Source: Oscillospiraceae bacterium (GTDB taxonomy: Bacteria; Bacillota; Clostridia; Oscillospirales; Oscillospiraceae). Taken from it: a DNA stretch of 20,107 nt. Location of the stretch: contig JAHHSJ010000037.1 of the NCBI GenBank assembly GCA_020025295.1, forward strand, positions 1 to 20,107. Reading direction: 5' to 3'. Shown here piece by piece: positions 7,202 to 15,020 of the stretch (the first letter of the stretch is position 1; the number at the start of each line of letters is the position of its first letter). The translations under genes and the position numbers were made by a program. The notes under the pieces were generated by a model. The model did no database searches. It was not told the DNA's origin and saw only the letters and a list, made by a program, of their open reading frames with translations.

Positions 7202-8491
7202 TCAGACTTCCATCAGACCGTATTTCTTTTGTATGCGGTTCAGTTTTCGTTCCATGGGGTCATCCAGAAGGAACAGGAAGATTACCGTGGCGGCGGCGTG
7301 GATGAGATTGAAATAAAAGCCGCTAATGAGGTGTGCCGCTACCAGTGCCCAAGTAATGTGACTGTATACACTGATCAGGCCGGACACATCCATCAAAAAA
7401 CCGTAAATAAAAAAGACGGACAAGCCGCCGTAGATGCACACGGCGAAGTGATGATATCTGCCCCGAGCTTTCCTCCGTGCAAAAATCAATCCGGCCAGAA
7501 AACCGACAATACCGAAGGAGAACATCTGCCATGGGGTCCAAGGCCCTTGCCCGAAAAAGAAGTTGGACACAAAGCCGGACACCGTGCCGGTCAGGAATCC
7601 GGCCTCCGGGCCGAGGGCAATTCCGGCAATGATGACGATGGCGGCGGTGGGCTTAAACTGAGGAACCATGAAGAAGGCGGCCCGACCCACCACAGCAATG
7701 GCAGACATGACGGCGATGATGAGAAGCTCTCTCGCCTGAGGGTGCCGATCTTCAAAGACCATGGCAAAGGGCAGCATGGAAAGGCAGATGATGCAAAGAC
7801 CGATAAACACGGCGCTCCGGTCATTGAGAAAGCAGATGCCGAACAGAATGACAAGGGGAATCCCAAGTAAAATGAGTACCAGAGACACTCGGGTGCGCCG
7901 ACCCAAGCGGTGATCCTCCTGAATCCGCCGTTCTTCAAAACAGGGCGGTGTTTCGTCCCGGTCTGTCCAGAGCAGCCGTTTTGCGAAGGGAAGGACACCC
8001 AAGGCAAACAGCATCTGGGCGTATACCCACGGGGTGAGCTGAACATAGCTGCGGATGGTCATGGTCTGAAAGGAGATGCCCCGTCCGATTTTCTCGTTGA
8101 GGAACAGGTTGAACCAGAACACCAAGCCGAACAGCACCAGCGTCCAAAGCAGTTGGAACGAGAAGAGGATGCGGACGGGCAAAAGAGATTTCCCCCGTTT
8201 CCAAAGAACTGTTACCGCAGCCAGCAGCAGAAGAACTGCCATGCCACAGCTGCAAACCGTGACAATCTGTCCCAGTTTCGTGAGAAAGTCAATTTCGCCG
8301 CCGGACAGAGGCTCCAAGGGAAGCCGGGTGCTGGCAGCGCCGCACAGCTGTATATTTTCTAAGCAGTCTTTCAGATGAAAGATGTTGTATTTGGCAGGAA
8401 AGCGGGAGTACTTCAACACCGGAATGGAAATCCACGGGAGAAACAGCTGAGCGAGTATGCCAAAGACGGCGGCGTAGACCGGCACCAGCAT
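7202..8491 (-). CDS. ECF transporter S-component-like membrane protein, probably for cobalamin
   Basis: This 429-residue integral membrane protein is probably the substrate-binding subunit of the ECF transporter encoded by the two preceding genes. The C-terminal part (about 250-410) looks like an ECF S component, with an ELLIIAVMSAIAVVGR helix, a PTAAIVIIAG segment and GPEAGFLTGTVSGFVSN. The N-terminal 250 residues add about six hydrophobic segments (near 3-25, 76-97, 108-131, 154-170, 203-222, 227-246) and an outside loop 26-75. This makes it about twice the usual S-component length. Cobalamin is inferred from the riboswitch and the DUF4430 genes; the closest named families would be CbrT or CblT types, which I cannot distinguish. 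The frame runs on upstream to 8695, but that part overlaps the ATPase gene and reads as Arg/His-rich noise, so ATG 8491 is chosen. It lies 8 bases after the ATPase stop with no clear ribosome binding site, suggesting translational coupling. Confidence 0.8.
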   Translation of the reverse strand: MLVPVYAAVFGILAQLFLPWISIPVLKYSRFPAKYNIFHLKDCLENIQLCGAASTRLPLEPLSGGEIDFLTKLGQIVTVCSCGMAVLLLLAAVTVLWKRGKSLLPVRILFSFQLLWTLVLFGLVFWFNLFLNEKIGRGISFQTMTIRSYVQLTPWVYAQMLFALGVLPFAKRLLWTDRDETPPCFEERRIQEDHRLGRRTRVSLVLILLGIPLVILFGICFLNDRSAVFIGLCIICLSMLPFAMVFEDRHPQARELLIIAVMSAIAVVGRAAFFMVPQFKPTAAIVIIAGIALGPEAGFLTGTVSGFVSNFFFGQGPWTPWQMFSFGIVGFLAGLIFARRKARGRYHHFAVCIYGGLSVFFIYGFLMDVSGLISVYSHITWALVAAHLISGFYFNLIHAAATVIFLFLLDDPMERKLNRIQKKYGLMEV

Positions 8492-8499
8492 CCGGGTGT

Positions 8500-10170
8500 C
8501 TAGTCCGGTCGCTTGTTTTTTCTGCACTTCTCGATCACATCCTTTACGGTGACCGCATCCGGGAAGAGCGTCCTTGCCATGCGGTTTGCGGTGGTGGTAT
8601 AAAAGCAGTTTCCGGTGAAGAATTCCCGGGCACTGCAGGCGGTGACAATGCTGCCGTCGAAGAACATGGCGCAGGTGTCGCCGTAGGCGGCGCAAAACTC
8701 AATGTCATGGGATACCATGAGAATGGTCATGCCCCGTTCCTTGAGCGTTTGGAAAATGCCGGCCAGCTTGTACTTGTAGAAGCCATCCAGTCCCTTGGTG
8801 GGTTCGTCCAGCAGCAAGATTTTCGGCTCCAGCAGTAAAACCTTTGCCAGAGCGGTGCGCTGCTGTTCACCGCCGCTCAGGTCATAGGGGTGCATCCGAA
8901 GCAGATGCCCGATTTCTGTGTCCGCAATGACCTGATCCAGCTTCTCCTGCCGCTGGGCAGGGGAGAGGGAATGGGGCAGCATTTCCTTCAGGTCCTCCTC
9001 CACCGTGTCCCGGACGAAGAGGGTCTGAGGGTCCTGAGGCAGCACGCCGAGGAAATGATGAAAGCGTTCCTTGTCACGGATGCTCCGAAGGTCCGTTCCA
9101 TTTAGACGAATTTTGCCTCGATAGGGGCTGCGTACACCGGAAAGCAGGGAGAGAGCGGTGCTCTTTCCGGCACCGTTTCCGCCCAGAATGCAGTATAGCT
9201 CCCCTTGCTTCACTTGCAGGGAAAGTCCCTTTATAATGTCGCTTCCCTCTTTTTCGTAACGGAACCAAAGCTCTTTGGCTTCAATGGCAAGCGGCTGTTT
9301 CGAGGAAGCAGTTTTCGTATGTTCCGGCTTGGGAGCAGGAGGCTGGGGAAGATAGTGCTCTTCCAGCCAGCGGCGCCCCTCACAAACCGTCAGGGGACAG
9401 GTTCCCACCTGACCGGTGGCGTTGTAGATTTGCACGGGGCTGGGCATAGCGAGAAACAGATCGTGGTCCGCCAGTGCATTTCCTACTGCACGAGGGGTGT
9501 CAAAGAGCTGCTTTTTGCCGTCCTCCAGCACCAGAACCTTGTCTGCCATGGGAAATACCGTTTCCAGCCGATGCTCAATGAGGATTACCGTCACACCCAA
9601 ATCCAAATTGATTTTGCGGATGGTGGACAGAAATTCATCTGCCGCAATGGGGTCCAGCTGGGAGGTTGGCTCGTCCAGAATCAGTACCTTGGGCTGCATT
9701 GCCATCACAGAGGCCAGATTCAGCAGCTGTTTCTGACCGCCGGAAAGCTCGTCCACCCGTTTGTGGAACCAGTTCTGGATGCCGAAAAAGCTGGCCATCT
9801 CTGCGACCCGCAGCCGGATGGTCTGCTGGTCCAGTCCCAGATTTTCTACTCCGAAGGCCAGTTCATGCCACACCTTGTCGGTGACGATCTGATTGTCGGG
9901 ATTTTGCAGCACATATCCGATGTCCCCGGCCTGCGTACGCATGGATACCTCCTCCAATGGCTGACCGCAGAAGCGAATTTCGCCTTCTCGGGTACCGTAG
10001 GGAGTCAGAACACTCTTGAAATGCCGCAAAAGCGTGGTTTTTCCGCAGCCGGATTTGCCGCAGATGACAATAAATTCACCCTGCTCAATGGTGAGATCCA
10101 GCTGCGAAAGCGCCGGATGCGTCCCACCGGGATAGGTGAAGGTCAGATTTTTGATTTCAAATAGTGCCAT
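8500..10170 (-). CDS. ECF transporter ATPase, two ABC domains fused in one chain
   Basis: This 556-residue cytoplasmic protein carries both ATPase domains of an ECF-type vitamin importer and drives uptake by ATP hydrolysis. Domain 1: Walker A GKSGCGKTT 38-46, Q-loop Q89, signature LSGGQ 142-146, Walker B VLILDE 162-167, switch H200. Domain 2: Walker A GGNGAGKST 330-338, signature LSGGE 431-435, Walker B ILLLDE 451-456, switch H488. All catalytic motifs are intact in both halves, joined by a Pro/Lys-rich linker near 275-292. Many ECF systems use two separate EcfA proteins; the fused form is common in Clostridia. The start ATG has GAGG eight bases upstream and lies inside the end of the EcfT gene (28-base overlap), consistent with coupled translation. 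Confidence 0.95.
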   Translation of the reverse strand: MALFEIKNLTFTYPGGTHPALSQLDLTIEQGEFIVICGKSGCGKTTLLRHFKSVLTPYGTREGEIRFCGQPLEEVSMRTQAGDIGYVLQNPDNQIVTDKVWHELAFGVENLGLDQQTIRLRVAEMASFFGIQNWFHKRVDELSGGQKQLLNLASVMAMQPKVLILDEPTSQLDPIAADEFLSTIRKINLDLGVTVILIEHRLETVFPMADKVLVLEDGKKQLFDTPRAVGNALADHDLFLAMPSPVQIYNATGQVGTCPLTVCEGRRWLEEHYLPQPPAPKPEHTKTASSKQPLAIEAKELWFRYEKEGSDIIKGLSLQVKQGELYCILGGNGAGKSTALSLLSGVRSPYRGKIRLNGTDLRSIRDKERFHHFLGVLPQDPQTLFVRDTVEEDLKEMLPHSLSPAQRQEKLDQVIADTEIGHLLRMHPYDLSGGEQQRTALAKVLLLEPKILLLDEPTKGLDGFYKYKLAGIFQTLKERGMTILMVSHDIEFCAAYGDTCAMFFDGSIVTACSAREFFTGNCFYTTTANRMARTLFPDAVTVKDVIEKCRKNKRPD

Positions 10171-11039
10171 TTTATATCCTCAATCACATTCATCGTCAGG
10201 GGCAGGAAGCAGAGTCCGCCGTAGCACAGATACACCAGTACCGACCAGAAACTGACCGGGTTGATGACCGGCGTGGGGTAGTAAAGAAACCGTACTGTCT
10301 TAGACGCAATGCCGCCGAGGACAATCAGCCCGGCGGCAGCTAATATACCGCAAAGCAGCTTGTCCCGGCGGTCAAAACGGTAAATGGAGAAATTGACCCG
10401 GCCACGCAGTCCGTAGCCTCGAGAACGCATGGAGTCTGCTGTTTCCACGGAGTTCTCCAACGCCCAGGTGGTCATGACGGAAAGAATCTTGATGCCGTGC
10501 TTGCTCCGTTCTATCACATTTCCGTTGCTCACATCCCGTCCGATACACTTCTGTGCGTTGGACACCTTTTCAATCTGTGTACGGAACTTGGGGACGAAGC
10601 GGAACACCATGGAGAGCACCAACGACAGCGCCGGAATAATTCGCCCAAAGAGGTAGATGAACTTGTCGGAAGTCATGACCTCCTGATAGCAGGAGAACCA
10701 GTTGATGACGCATACCAGCATGGCTCCGGCCCCCAAACCGTAGAGAATGGACTCTAGGGTGAGGGGGTTGCCGGAGGGCAGGTAAGTCAGCAGCGTGATG
10801 CCCTCGTGGGAGAACAGCGGATTGATGAGTGCGGTCAGCAAAAAGACCGGAAGCATCAGCCAAAGTGCGGTTTTCCACGCTTTTCTGCCCTTGAGGTAGA
10901 CATAATACGCCATGCCGCCTGACACAGAGAGAAGCAGAAAGACGGGGTGCATCACAAACATGGAGCAGCCGATGACCAGAACAAAATAGAGAAAGTTGAC
11001 GGCCGGATGGCAGGCTGCAAAGACATCGTTCGTTTTCAT
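10143..11039 (-). CDS. ecfT: EcfT, transmembrane coupling protein of the ECF transporter
   Basis: This 298-residue membrane protein should connect the ATPase to the S component. Evidence: HP-x3-F near the N-terminus; hydrophobic segments near 14-48, 58-72, 98-115, 134-147 and two near the C-terminus; a charged cytoplasmic region; and the ADSMRSRGYG motif (201-210), matching the Ala-x-x-x-Arg-Gly coupling motif of EcfT proteins that contacts the ATPases. The start overlaps the preceding lipoprotein stop as ATGA. It overlaps the ATPase gene at its other end. Position and overlaps place it firmly in the riboswitch-led operon. Confidence 0.9.
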   Translation of the reverse strand: MKTNDVFAACHPAVNFLYFVLVIGCSMFVMHPVFLLLSVSGGMAYYVYLKGRKAWKTALWLMLPVFLLTALINPLFSHEGITLLTYLPSGNPLTLESILYGLGAGAMLVCVINWFSCYQEVMTSDKFIYLFGRIIPALSLVLSMVFRFVPKFRTQIEKVSNAQKCIGRDVSNGNVIERSKHGIKILSVMTTWALENSVETADSMRSRGYGLRGRVNFSIYRFDRRDKLLCGILAAAGLIVLGGIASKTVRFLYYPTPVINPVSFWSVLVYLCYGGLCFLPLTMNVIEDIKWHYLKSKI

Positions 11040-11794
11040 TCATTCCAGAATTGGCCCAGATCCCGGCCCAGATCGCAGGTGTAGTTGAATTGAATCTCGT
11101 CCTGATCCTGAGGTACATAGCGGCTTACGCCGTAGTTGGGATACCAGCCGTTGACGCAGTACATCCAGCCGGAGTTAGCACCGCAGTCAAACTCATAGAG
11201 GTTGCCGATGCCCTCCACATAAGCACTGTTGTACATGGGGGTGAAGCTGGACTCCATGTGAATGCGGTTCTCCTTGGTGACACGCTTCAAAATGTCGTAG
11301 ACGGATTCGCCGGGATAGAAGCTCACCTTGGTTCGGGGCAGGAGAATGCCGTTCTGAGGAACCAGACTCTCCTTACCCTCGGTGAGGTCGCCCATGTTGT
11401 CCAAAATGGTGGAACAGGAGATTGTGAGATAGCAGGTGAGGGTAGTGCGTTTGTCAATCTCAATGTCACCGGGCTCTACCGGCAGCTGTTTCCCCTCAGG
11501 CACCGGGTCGGTGTTGTAGCGATCCTTGCCGGTCTGCTTGCCGTCACTGACAGCAGGCTTCACGATTTTTTCTTCATACTTGGAGAAATCCGTTTCCGTG
11601 TCCGGGGTGGTTTCCACATCGAATACTTCGGGTTCCTCCGGCTCAGCCTCGGTAGAAACAGAGCCGGGCTGGGCAGATCCGGAAATCTGCCCGGGATTTT
11701 GATCCAGTTTCTGAGCGCCGCAGCTCACCAGACCCAGAGAGAGGGTCAGGGTGAGCAGAGCGGCAATCAGGGAATTGAGCCAGGATTTACGCAT
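11036..11794 (-). CDS. DUF4430 (transcobalamin C-terminal-like) lipoprotein
   Basis: This 252-residue predicted lipoprotein has a signal peptide with lipobox LVSC (lipidated Cys25), so it should sit on the outer face of the membrane. An acidic, flexible segment (about 30-110) leads to a DUF4430-like domain (115-245) with PGESVYDIL (161-169) and the diagnostic GWMYCVNGWYPNYG (209-222). DUF4430 belongs to the transcobalamin C-terminal-like fold. Five cysteines in the mature domain (121, 127, 204, 212, 240) could form disulfides. Position suggests that it receives corrinoid from the larger surface protein and delivers it to the ECF transporter (inference). The ATG is two bases after the upstream stop, with AAGGAG (11803-11808) eight bases before it; the 3' end overlaps ecfT as ATGA. 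Confidence 0.88.
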   Translation of the reverse strand: MRKSWLNSLIAALLTLTLSLGLVSCGAQKLDQNPGQISGSAQPGSVSTEAEPEEPEVFDVETTPDTETDFSKYEEKIVKPAVSDGKQTGKDRYNTDPVPEGKQLPVEPGDIEIDKRTTLTCYLTISCSTILDNMGDLTEGKESLVPQNGILLPRTKVSFYPGESVYDILKRVTKENRIHMESSFTPMYNSAYVEGIGNLYEFDCGANSGWMYCVNGWYPNYGVSRYVPQDQDEIQFNYTCDLGRDLGQFWNE

Positions 11795-11796
11795 GG

Positions 11797-14496
11797 TTAA
11801 TGCTCCTTCTTTTTCTTACCGTGAGCGTTGCCGATGGCAAAGCCGATGCCGCCACAGGCAGCTGCACCGAGCACGACGCCGATCCAGATCACATAGACGG
11901 GAGTGCCGGAAGTCTGATCCTGTTCGGGAGTGGAGGAGACGGGCTGTTCTGCAACCACCGTGTCAGCTTCCTGCTCGGGAGCGGTCAAAGGTGCGGCGCT
12001 GGCCTTCTTAGCCAGGAAGTAGTCGCCGCCCTGTTCCAGCACGCACTGGAGCAGACCGTCGCCGATTTTAACCTTCTGTACCAGCAAAGCCTTGCGGTTT
12101 GCGATGTCATATTGCAGCAGCAGATATTCGCCGTCCTCCAGACCGGTGTTCAGCTCCAAATACATGGGGCCGGGGAATGCGCCAGAATGCTTCAGATGGA
12201 AGAGGTAGGGATTTTCAGCCAGCTGGCGGATATCCTCCTCATAGCTGCTGCCGGAGGTGAGGGAGATGTCCGTGTCCATGGGCTCCACCACATCCTTGCC
12301 GTTGATCATCATGGTGTAGGAGCTGCCGTCCGGGAGCGTTCCGGTCATGCGCAGCACCTTGTCCTGCCCCTGAACCGAGGCAAAATCTGCCATGGGAACC
12401 ACACCGTTTGCCGCCTTGGCATCCACCATGTTAGATTTGCCGCTGGACTTGCCTGCGGTGACCGGCTTGCCGCTCTGGAGCGGCTTGCGGTTGGGGTCCT
12501 TTTCAGGCTTGCTTTCGGGCTTGACTTCAGGCTTGGCTTCCGGATTTTCGGCAGGGGCCTCTTCCGGCTTAGTTTCCGGCTTGGAATCGGTGTTTTCGTT
12601 CGGCTTTACATCAGGAGTGGGGGCCGGCTTTTCATCGGGATTGACCTCAGGCCCCACATCCGGGTTCTGATCCTTGAGGTCGGTCATATCATAGAGGAAA
12701 GTCTTGCCGGTCATGGCACGCTGATAAGCGGTCAGAGCCAGCGTGGCCTGATCGGTAGCCATTGCATCGGCCTTGCCGGTCAGCAGATGACGGAAAGCAC
12801 CTTCCTCTGTCTGATAGCGGAGCAGGGCATCCATCATGGTGTGACCGTTCTTGATAAAGCGAGCATCGGTAAAGAGGTCCTTGTCCAGAGCAGCCAGAGC
12901 AATGACCACCTGACTGATGGACTCAGAGCCACCGGCCAGACCGAAGCCGCCATCCTCGTCCTGAATCTGGCTCAGCACGGAGAGAGCCGCATCCACTGCG
13001 GCCTTGACCTCAGGACGGTCGCAGTAGGGAGCGAGGGCCTGAATGGCCATGGGAGTCATGTCATCGGGTTTGGAACCAAGGCCCCAGCCGCCGCCGGGCA
13101 GCTGATCCTTCAGAATGTAGTCAATCATCATGTCGCGGCTGGAGGTGCCGTTGGCGCCATCCATGGGATAGTTGCCGCTGTCCAGAGCAATGAGTGCCCA
13201 GACGGGGCCGTTGATGCCCTGACGGCAGACCTTCTTGAAGTCCTTCAGAGGCTCAATCAGATTGTAGCCGTAAGCCTGGGCAGGGTCCATATTCAGAGAG
13301 GACATACCCAGAATGACACGGGAATACTCCGTGTACTTGCGGCTGCTCAGCACACCGTTAGTTTCAACCAGCTTGGCTTGCAGATTTTTCAGATAGGTTT
13401 CCTTGACGGTATCGCTCAGACGGTTGTTTCTGGCGAGGACCAGCACCGTCCACTCACCGTTGATGGAACCGACCGCCGGGTTAGTGGTGACCGAAGCCAT
13501 GTAATCGAGCGCCTTGGTCAGTGCGGCGTCCATCGTGGCGGAATCAAATTCCGGTTTCTGATCCGGAGTGGGATCGGGGCTCGGATTGGGAGCAGGTTCC
13601 GGATCAGGCTCCGGCTCCGGCTCCGGCTGGGGAAAAGGCTTGTTCAGTTCGGCCTTGACCTTGGCCACCGTGTCGGAGAGGGTGGTGACCAGAGCGTCCA
13701 CTTCCTGCTGGGGTGCAATCATGGCCTCGGACAGCTGAACCGCCTTGGCGTACAGGGACTTGATGGAGGCGTTGTTGCGCAGCTCGGCAGGAGAGTCGTT
13801 GATTTCAGCCATTACCTTATAAAGAGCATCGTTGTTTTGCATCTCTGCGAAGGTGGGACCGCCGTAGAATGTGCCGGTGACATCCGCACCAAAGCCGTAG
13901 AGGGTGTGCTGAATGCGAATTACATCACCCTTTTCCAGCGTGTAACTGCCGATGCCGAAACCGGGGGCTTGGCTGTTCACCTGATAGTACCATCCGGACA
14001 TGGGGTGGTAGACCTTTTCAGAGAGAGCGCCGTCCTTTTTTGCGTTTTCGTTGTAGTATTCAATGACACTCTGGGTGGTGGGGGCATTCTCATCCATATT
14101 GGTGATGTAATCCGGGACCTTTACATGATCGGGTCCCAAATCGGCGGTTTTGATGCCGGACAGATAGTTGCCGCCCTTCACAATGGCATTGTCGCCGACG
14201 ATGCGGTGAATAATGTCATATACGGTGTCATCGGGCTGGAGGGGAACACGGACCGGCTCCACAAAGAAGCCCTGTCCGATGGTGAATCGCTCCACAGCGA
14301 ACACCACATAGTTGTCGTCCGGCGCAGTTTCCTCACCGGTACCGGGGGTCGGCTCCGACACAAGTTCTGCATTGGCGGACGCATTCGTCCCATGGTCTGC
14401 CGCTGCATAAGCAGTTGTGACAGGGCTGCACTGCAGCGTAAGCAGCAGTGCCATCAGCAGGGCGCAAACCCGGCTGAAGGTTTTTGTTTTTTTCAT
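11797..14496 (-). CDS. Surface corrinoid-binding candidate: DUF4430 plus prenyltransferase-like alpha barrel
   Basis: This 899-residue protein is likely an extracellular B12-capture protein, the first gene behind the cobalamin riboswitch. Order: signal peptide 1-32; DUF4430-like domain about 62-200 (QPDDTVYDIIHRI, SGWYYQVNSQAPGFG); helical FIVAR-like segment about 215-287; Pro/Glu/Asp linker 288-313; prenyltransferase/terpene-cyclase-like repeats about 318-598 (GGGWGLG 468-474, DEDGGFGLAGG 513-523); a second Pro/Glu/Lys stalk 610-672; a beta domain about 700-832; a transmembrane helix 867-889 and a KKKKEH tail. No LPXTG motif is visible, so it is probably membrane-anchored. Animal B12 carriers have an alpha6-alpha6 barrel followed by this beta fold; here the order is reversed. 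The frame extends to 14586 but would run through the leader terminator, so the ATG at 14496, followed by a clear signal peptide, is chosen. AAGGAG lies 13 bases upstream, rather far. Confidence 0.85.
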   Translation of the reverse strand: MKKTKTFSRVCALLMALLLTLQCSPVTTAYAAADHGTNASANAELVSEPTPGTGEETAPDDNYVVFAVERFTIGQGFFVEPVRVPLQPDDTVYDIIHRIVGDNAIVKGGNYLSGIKTADLGPDHVKVPDYITNMDENAPTTQSVIEYYNENAKKDGALSEKVYHPMSGWYYQVNSQAPGFGIGSYTLEKGDVIRIQHTLYGFGADVTGTFYGGPTFAEMQNNDALYKVMAEINDSPAELRNNASIKSLYAKAVQLSEAMIAPQQEVDALVTTLSDTVAKVKAELNKPFPQPEPEPEPDPEPAPNPSPDPTPDQKPEFDSATMDAALTKALDYMASVTTNPAVGSINGEWTVLVLARNNRLSDTVKETYLKNLQAKLVETNGVLSSRKYTEYSRVILGMSSLNMDPAQAYGYNLIEPLKDFKKVCRQGINGPVWALIALDSGNYPMDGANGTSSRDMMIDYILKDQLPGGGWGLGSKPDDMTPMAIQALAPYCDRPEVKAAVDAALSVLSQIQDEDGGFGLAGGSESISQVVIALAALDKDLFTDARFIKNGHTMMDALLRYQTEEGAFRHLLTGKADAMATDQATLALTAYQRAMTGKTFLYDMTDLKDQNPDVGPEVNPDEKPAPTPDVKPNENTDSKPETKPEEAPAENPEAKPEVKPESKPEKDPNRKPLQSGKPVTAGKSSGKSNMVDAKAANGVVPMADFASVQGQDKVLRMTGTLPDGSSYTMMINGKDVVEPMDTDISLTSGSSYEEDIRQLAENPYLFHLKHSGAFPGPMYLELNTGLEDGEYLLLQYDIANRKALLVQKVKIGDGLLQCVLEQGGDYFLAKKASAAPLTAPEQEADTVVAEQPVSSTPEQDQTSGTPVYVIWIGVVLGAAACGGIGFAIGNAHGKKKKEH

Positions 14497-14548
14497 ACTT
14501 CGCTCTTCGCTCCTTTTCGTGCTGTCGTTCCGTTTGGAATGACGGCAT

Positions 14549-14575
14549 AAAAAATCTCTGCACCTCCGGCAGAGA
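14549..14575 (-). terminator. Riboswitch-proximal terminator (expression platform)
   Basis: On the minus strand TCTCTGC and GCAGAGA (14569-14575 and 14555-14561) form a 7-bp stem with a 7-base loop, followed by six T (14549-14554). It lies between the cobalamin aptamer and the first start codon, the usual place for a regulated terminator. A small 5-bp hairpin (14596-14608) precedes it. Confidence 0.8.
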
Positions 14576-14638
14576 AAAAAGAGCATGACAAGAAAGGGCT
14601 AAAAGCCCCGAATCTTAGCACAGCTGTTTCCTTCCTCC

Positions 14639-14829
14639 CGGAAATGCGTGGTTCAAACAGACATCAGCGGCTGGTTTTCTGACTTAGCATCTTCCTCCGG
14701 AACCTCTTCTCAGGATGACTCCCAATGAGTTATATTTGTTCCTTCGTCCGCAACACAGCAGGGGCGACTGTACCGGATTTACACCGGTTTCCCAGTTGGC
14801 CGGCAGAGAAACTCTGCCCACCGCTTCCG
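14639..14829 (-). promoter_or_regulatory. Cobalamin riboswitch aptamer
   Basis: Read on the minus strand, the leader contains the B12-box pattern: GGGAAACCGGTGTAAATCC, then ACAGTCGCCCC and CTGCTGTG, followed by AGTCAGAAAACCAGCC (14669-14685). A P1 closing stem pairs CGGAAGCG (14822-14829) with CGC..TTCCG (14639-14648, two bases bulged). These match the cobalamin riboswitch family, which binds adenosyl- or other cobalamins and lowers expression of downstream transport genes. A terminator 60-90 bases downstream points to transcriptional control. Confidence 0.95.
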
Positions 14830-14882
14830 TCATGTAATTAAATATGTAATTTCCACAATCCGTAGAAATACATACATACTAA

Positions 14883-14911
14883 ATAGTATTAAAAACCGGG
14901 GACTTTGTCAA
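14883..14911 (-). promoter_or_regulatory. Promoter of the cobalamin-uptake operon
   Basis: Minus strand -35 TTGACA (14906-14911) is a perfect match, with a 17-base spacer and -10 TACTAT (14883-14888). Transcription would begin near 14876, about 45 bases before the riboswitch aptamer. Confidence 0.8.
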
Positions 14912-14923
14912 GCAACCGGGGAC
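14894..14923. repeat. Direct repeat between the divergent promoters
   Basis: AACCGGGGAC occurs at 14894-14903 and again at 14914-14923, exactly 20 bases apart (about two helical turns). The copies bracket the -35 box of the riboswitch operon and lie upstream of the divergent DUF1835 promoter. A regulator-binding role is possible but unproven. Confidence 0.5.
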
Positions 14924-14949
14924 AAGTCAGAAAGAAATGTGCCGCCCGG

Positions 14950-14978
14950 TTGTCATGGCAGGGGAGAAGGTATATAGT
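14950..14978 (+). promoter_or_regulatory. Promoter of the DUF1835-family gene
   Basis: Plus strand -35 TTGTCA (14950-14955), 17-base spacer and -10 TATAGT (14973-14978). A start near 14985 rules out initiation at the upstream ATG at 14937 and supports translation from 15021. Confidence 0.65.
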
Positions 14979-15008
14979 AAAGAAAATCAGAAAATTTATG
15001 CGTGTTTC

Positions 15009-15013
15009 GGAGG
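15009..15013 (+). promoter_or_regulatory. Ribosome binding site deciding the DUF1835 gene start
   Basis: GGAGG lies seven bases before ATG 15021. The longer in-frame start at 14937 has no such site and falls upstream of the predicted promoter. Confidence 0.8.
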
Positions 15014-15020
15014 TGAGCGA

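Noticed and set aside
8492..8695. N-terminal extension of the S-component frame up to 8695
   Set aside because: It lies within the ATPase coding region, reads as Arg/His-rich noise, and the hydrophobic protein begins right at ATG 8491.
11800..14550. Plus-strand open frame of over 900 codons opposite the DUF4430/alpha-barrel gene
   Set aside because: Antisense shadow. The minus-strand reading has a signal peptide, known domains and a riboswitch leader; the plus reading has none of these.
14937..15020. Longer start for the DUF1835-family protein
   Set aside because: The ATG at 14937 lies upstream of the predicted -35 box and lacks a ribosome binding site, whereas ATG 15021 has GGAGG at ideal spacing and begins with the family's typical sequence.
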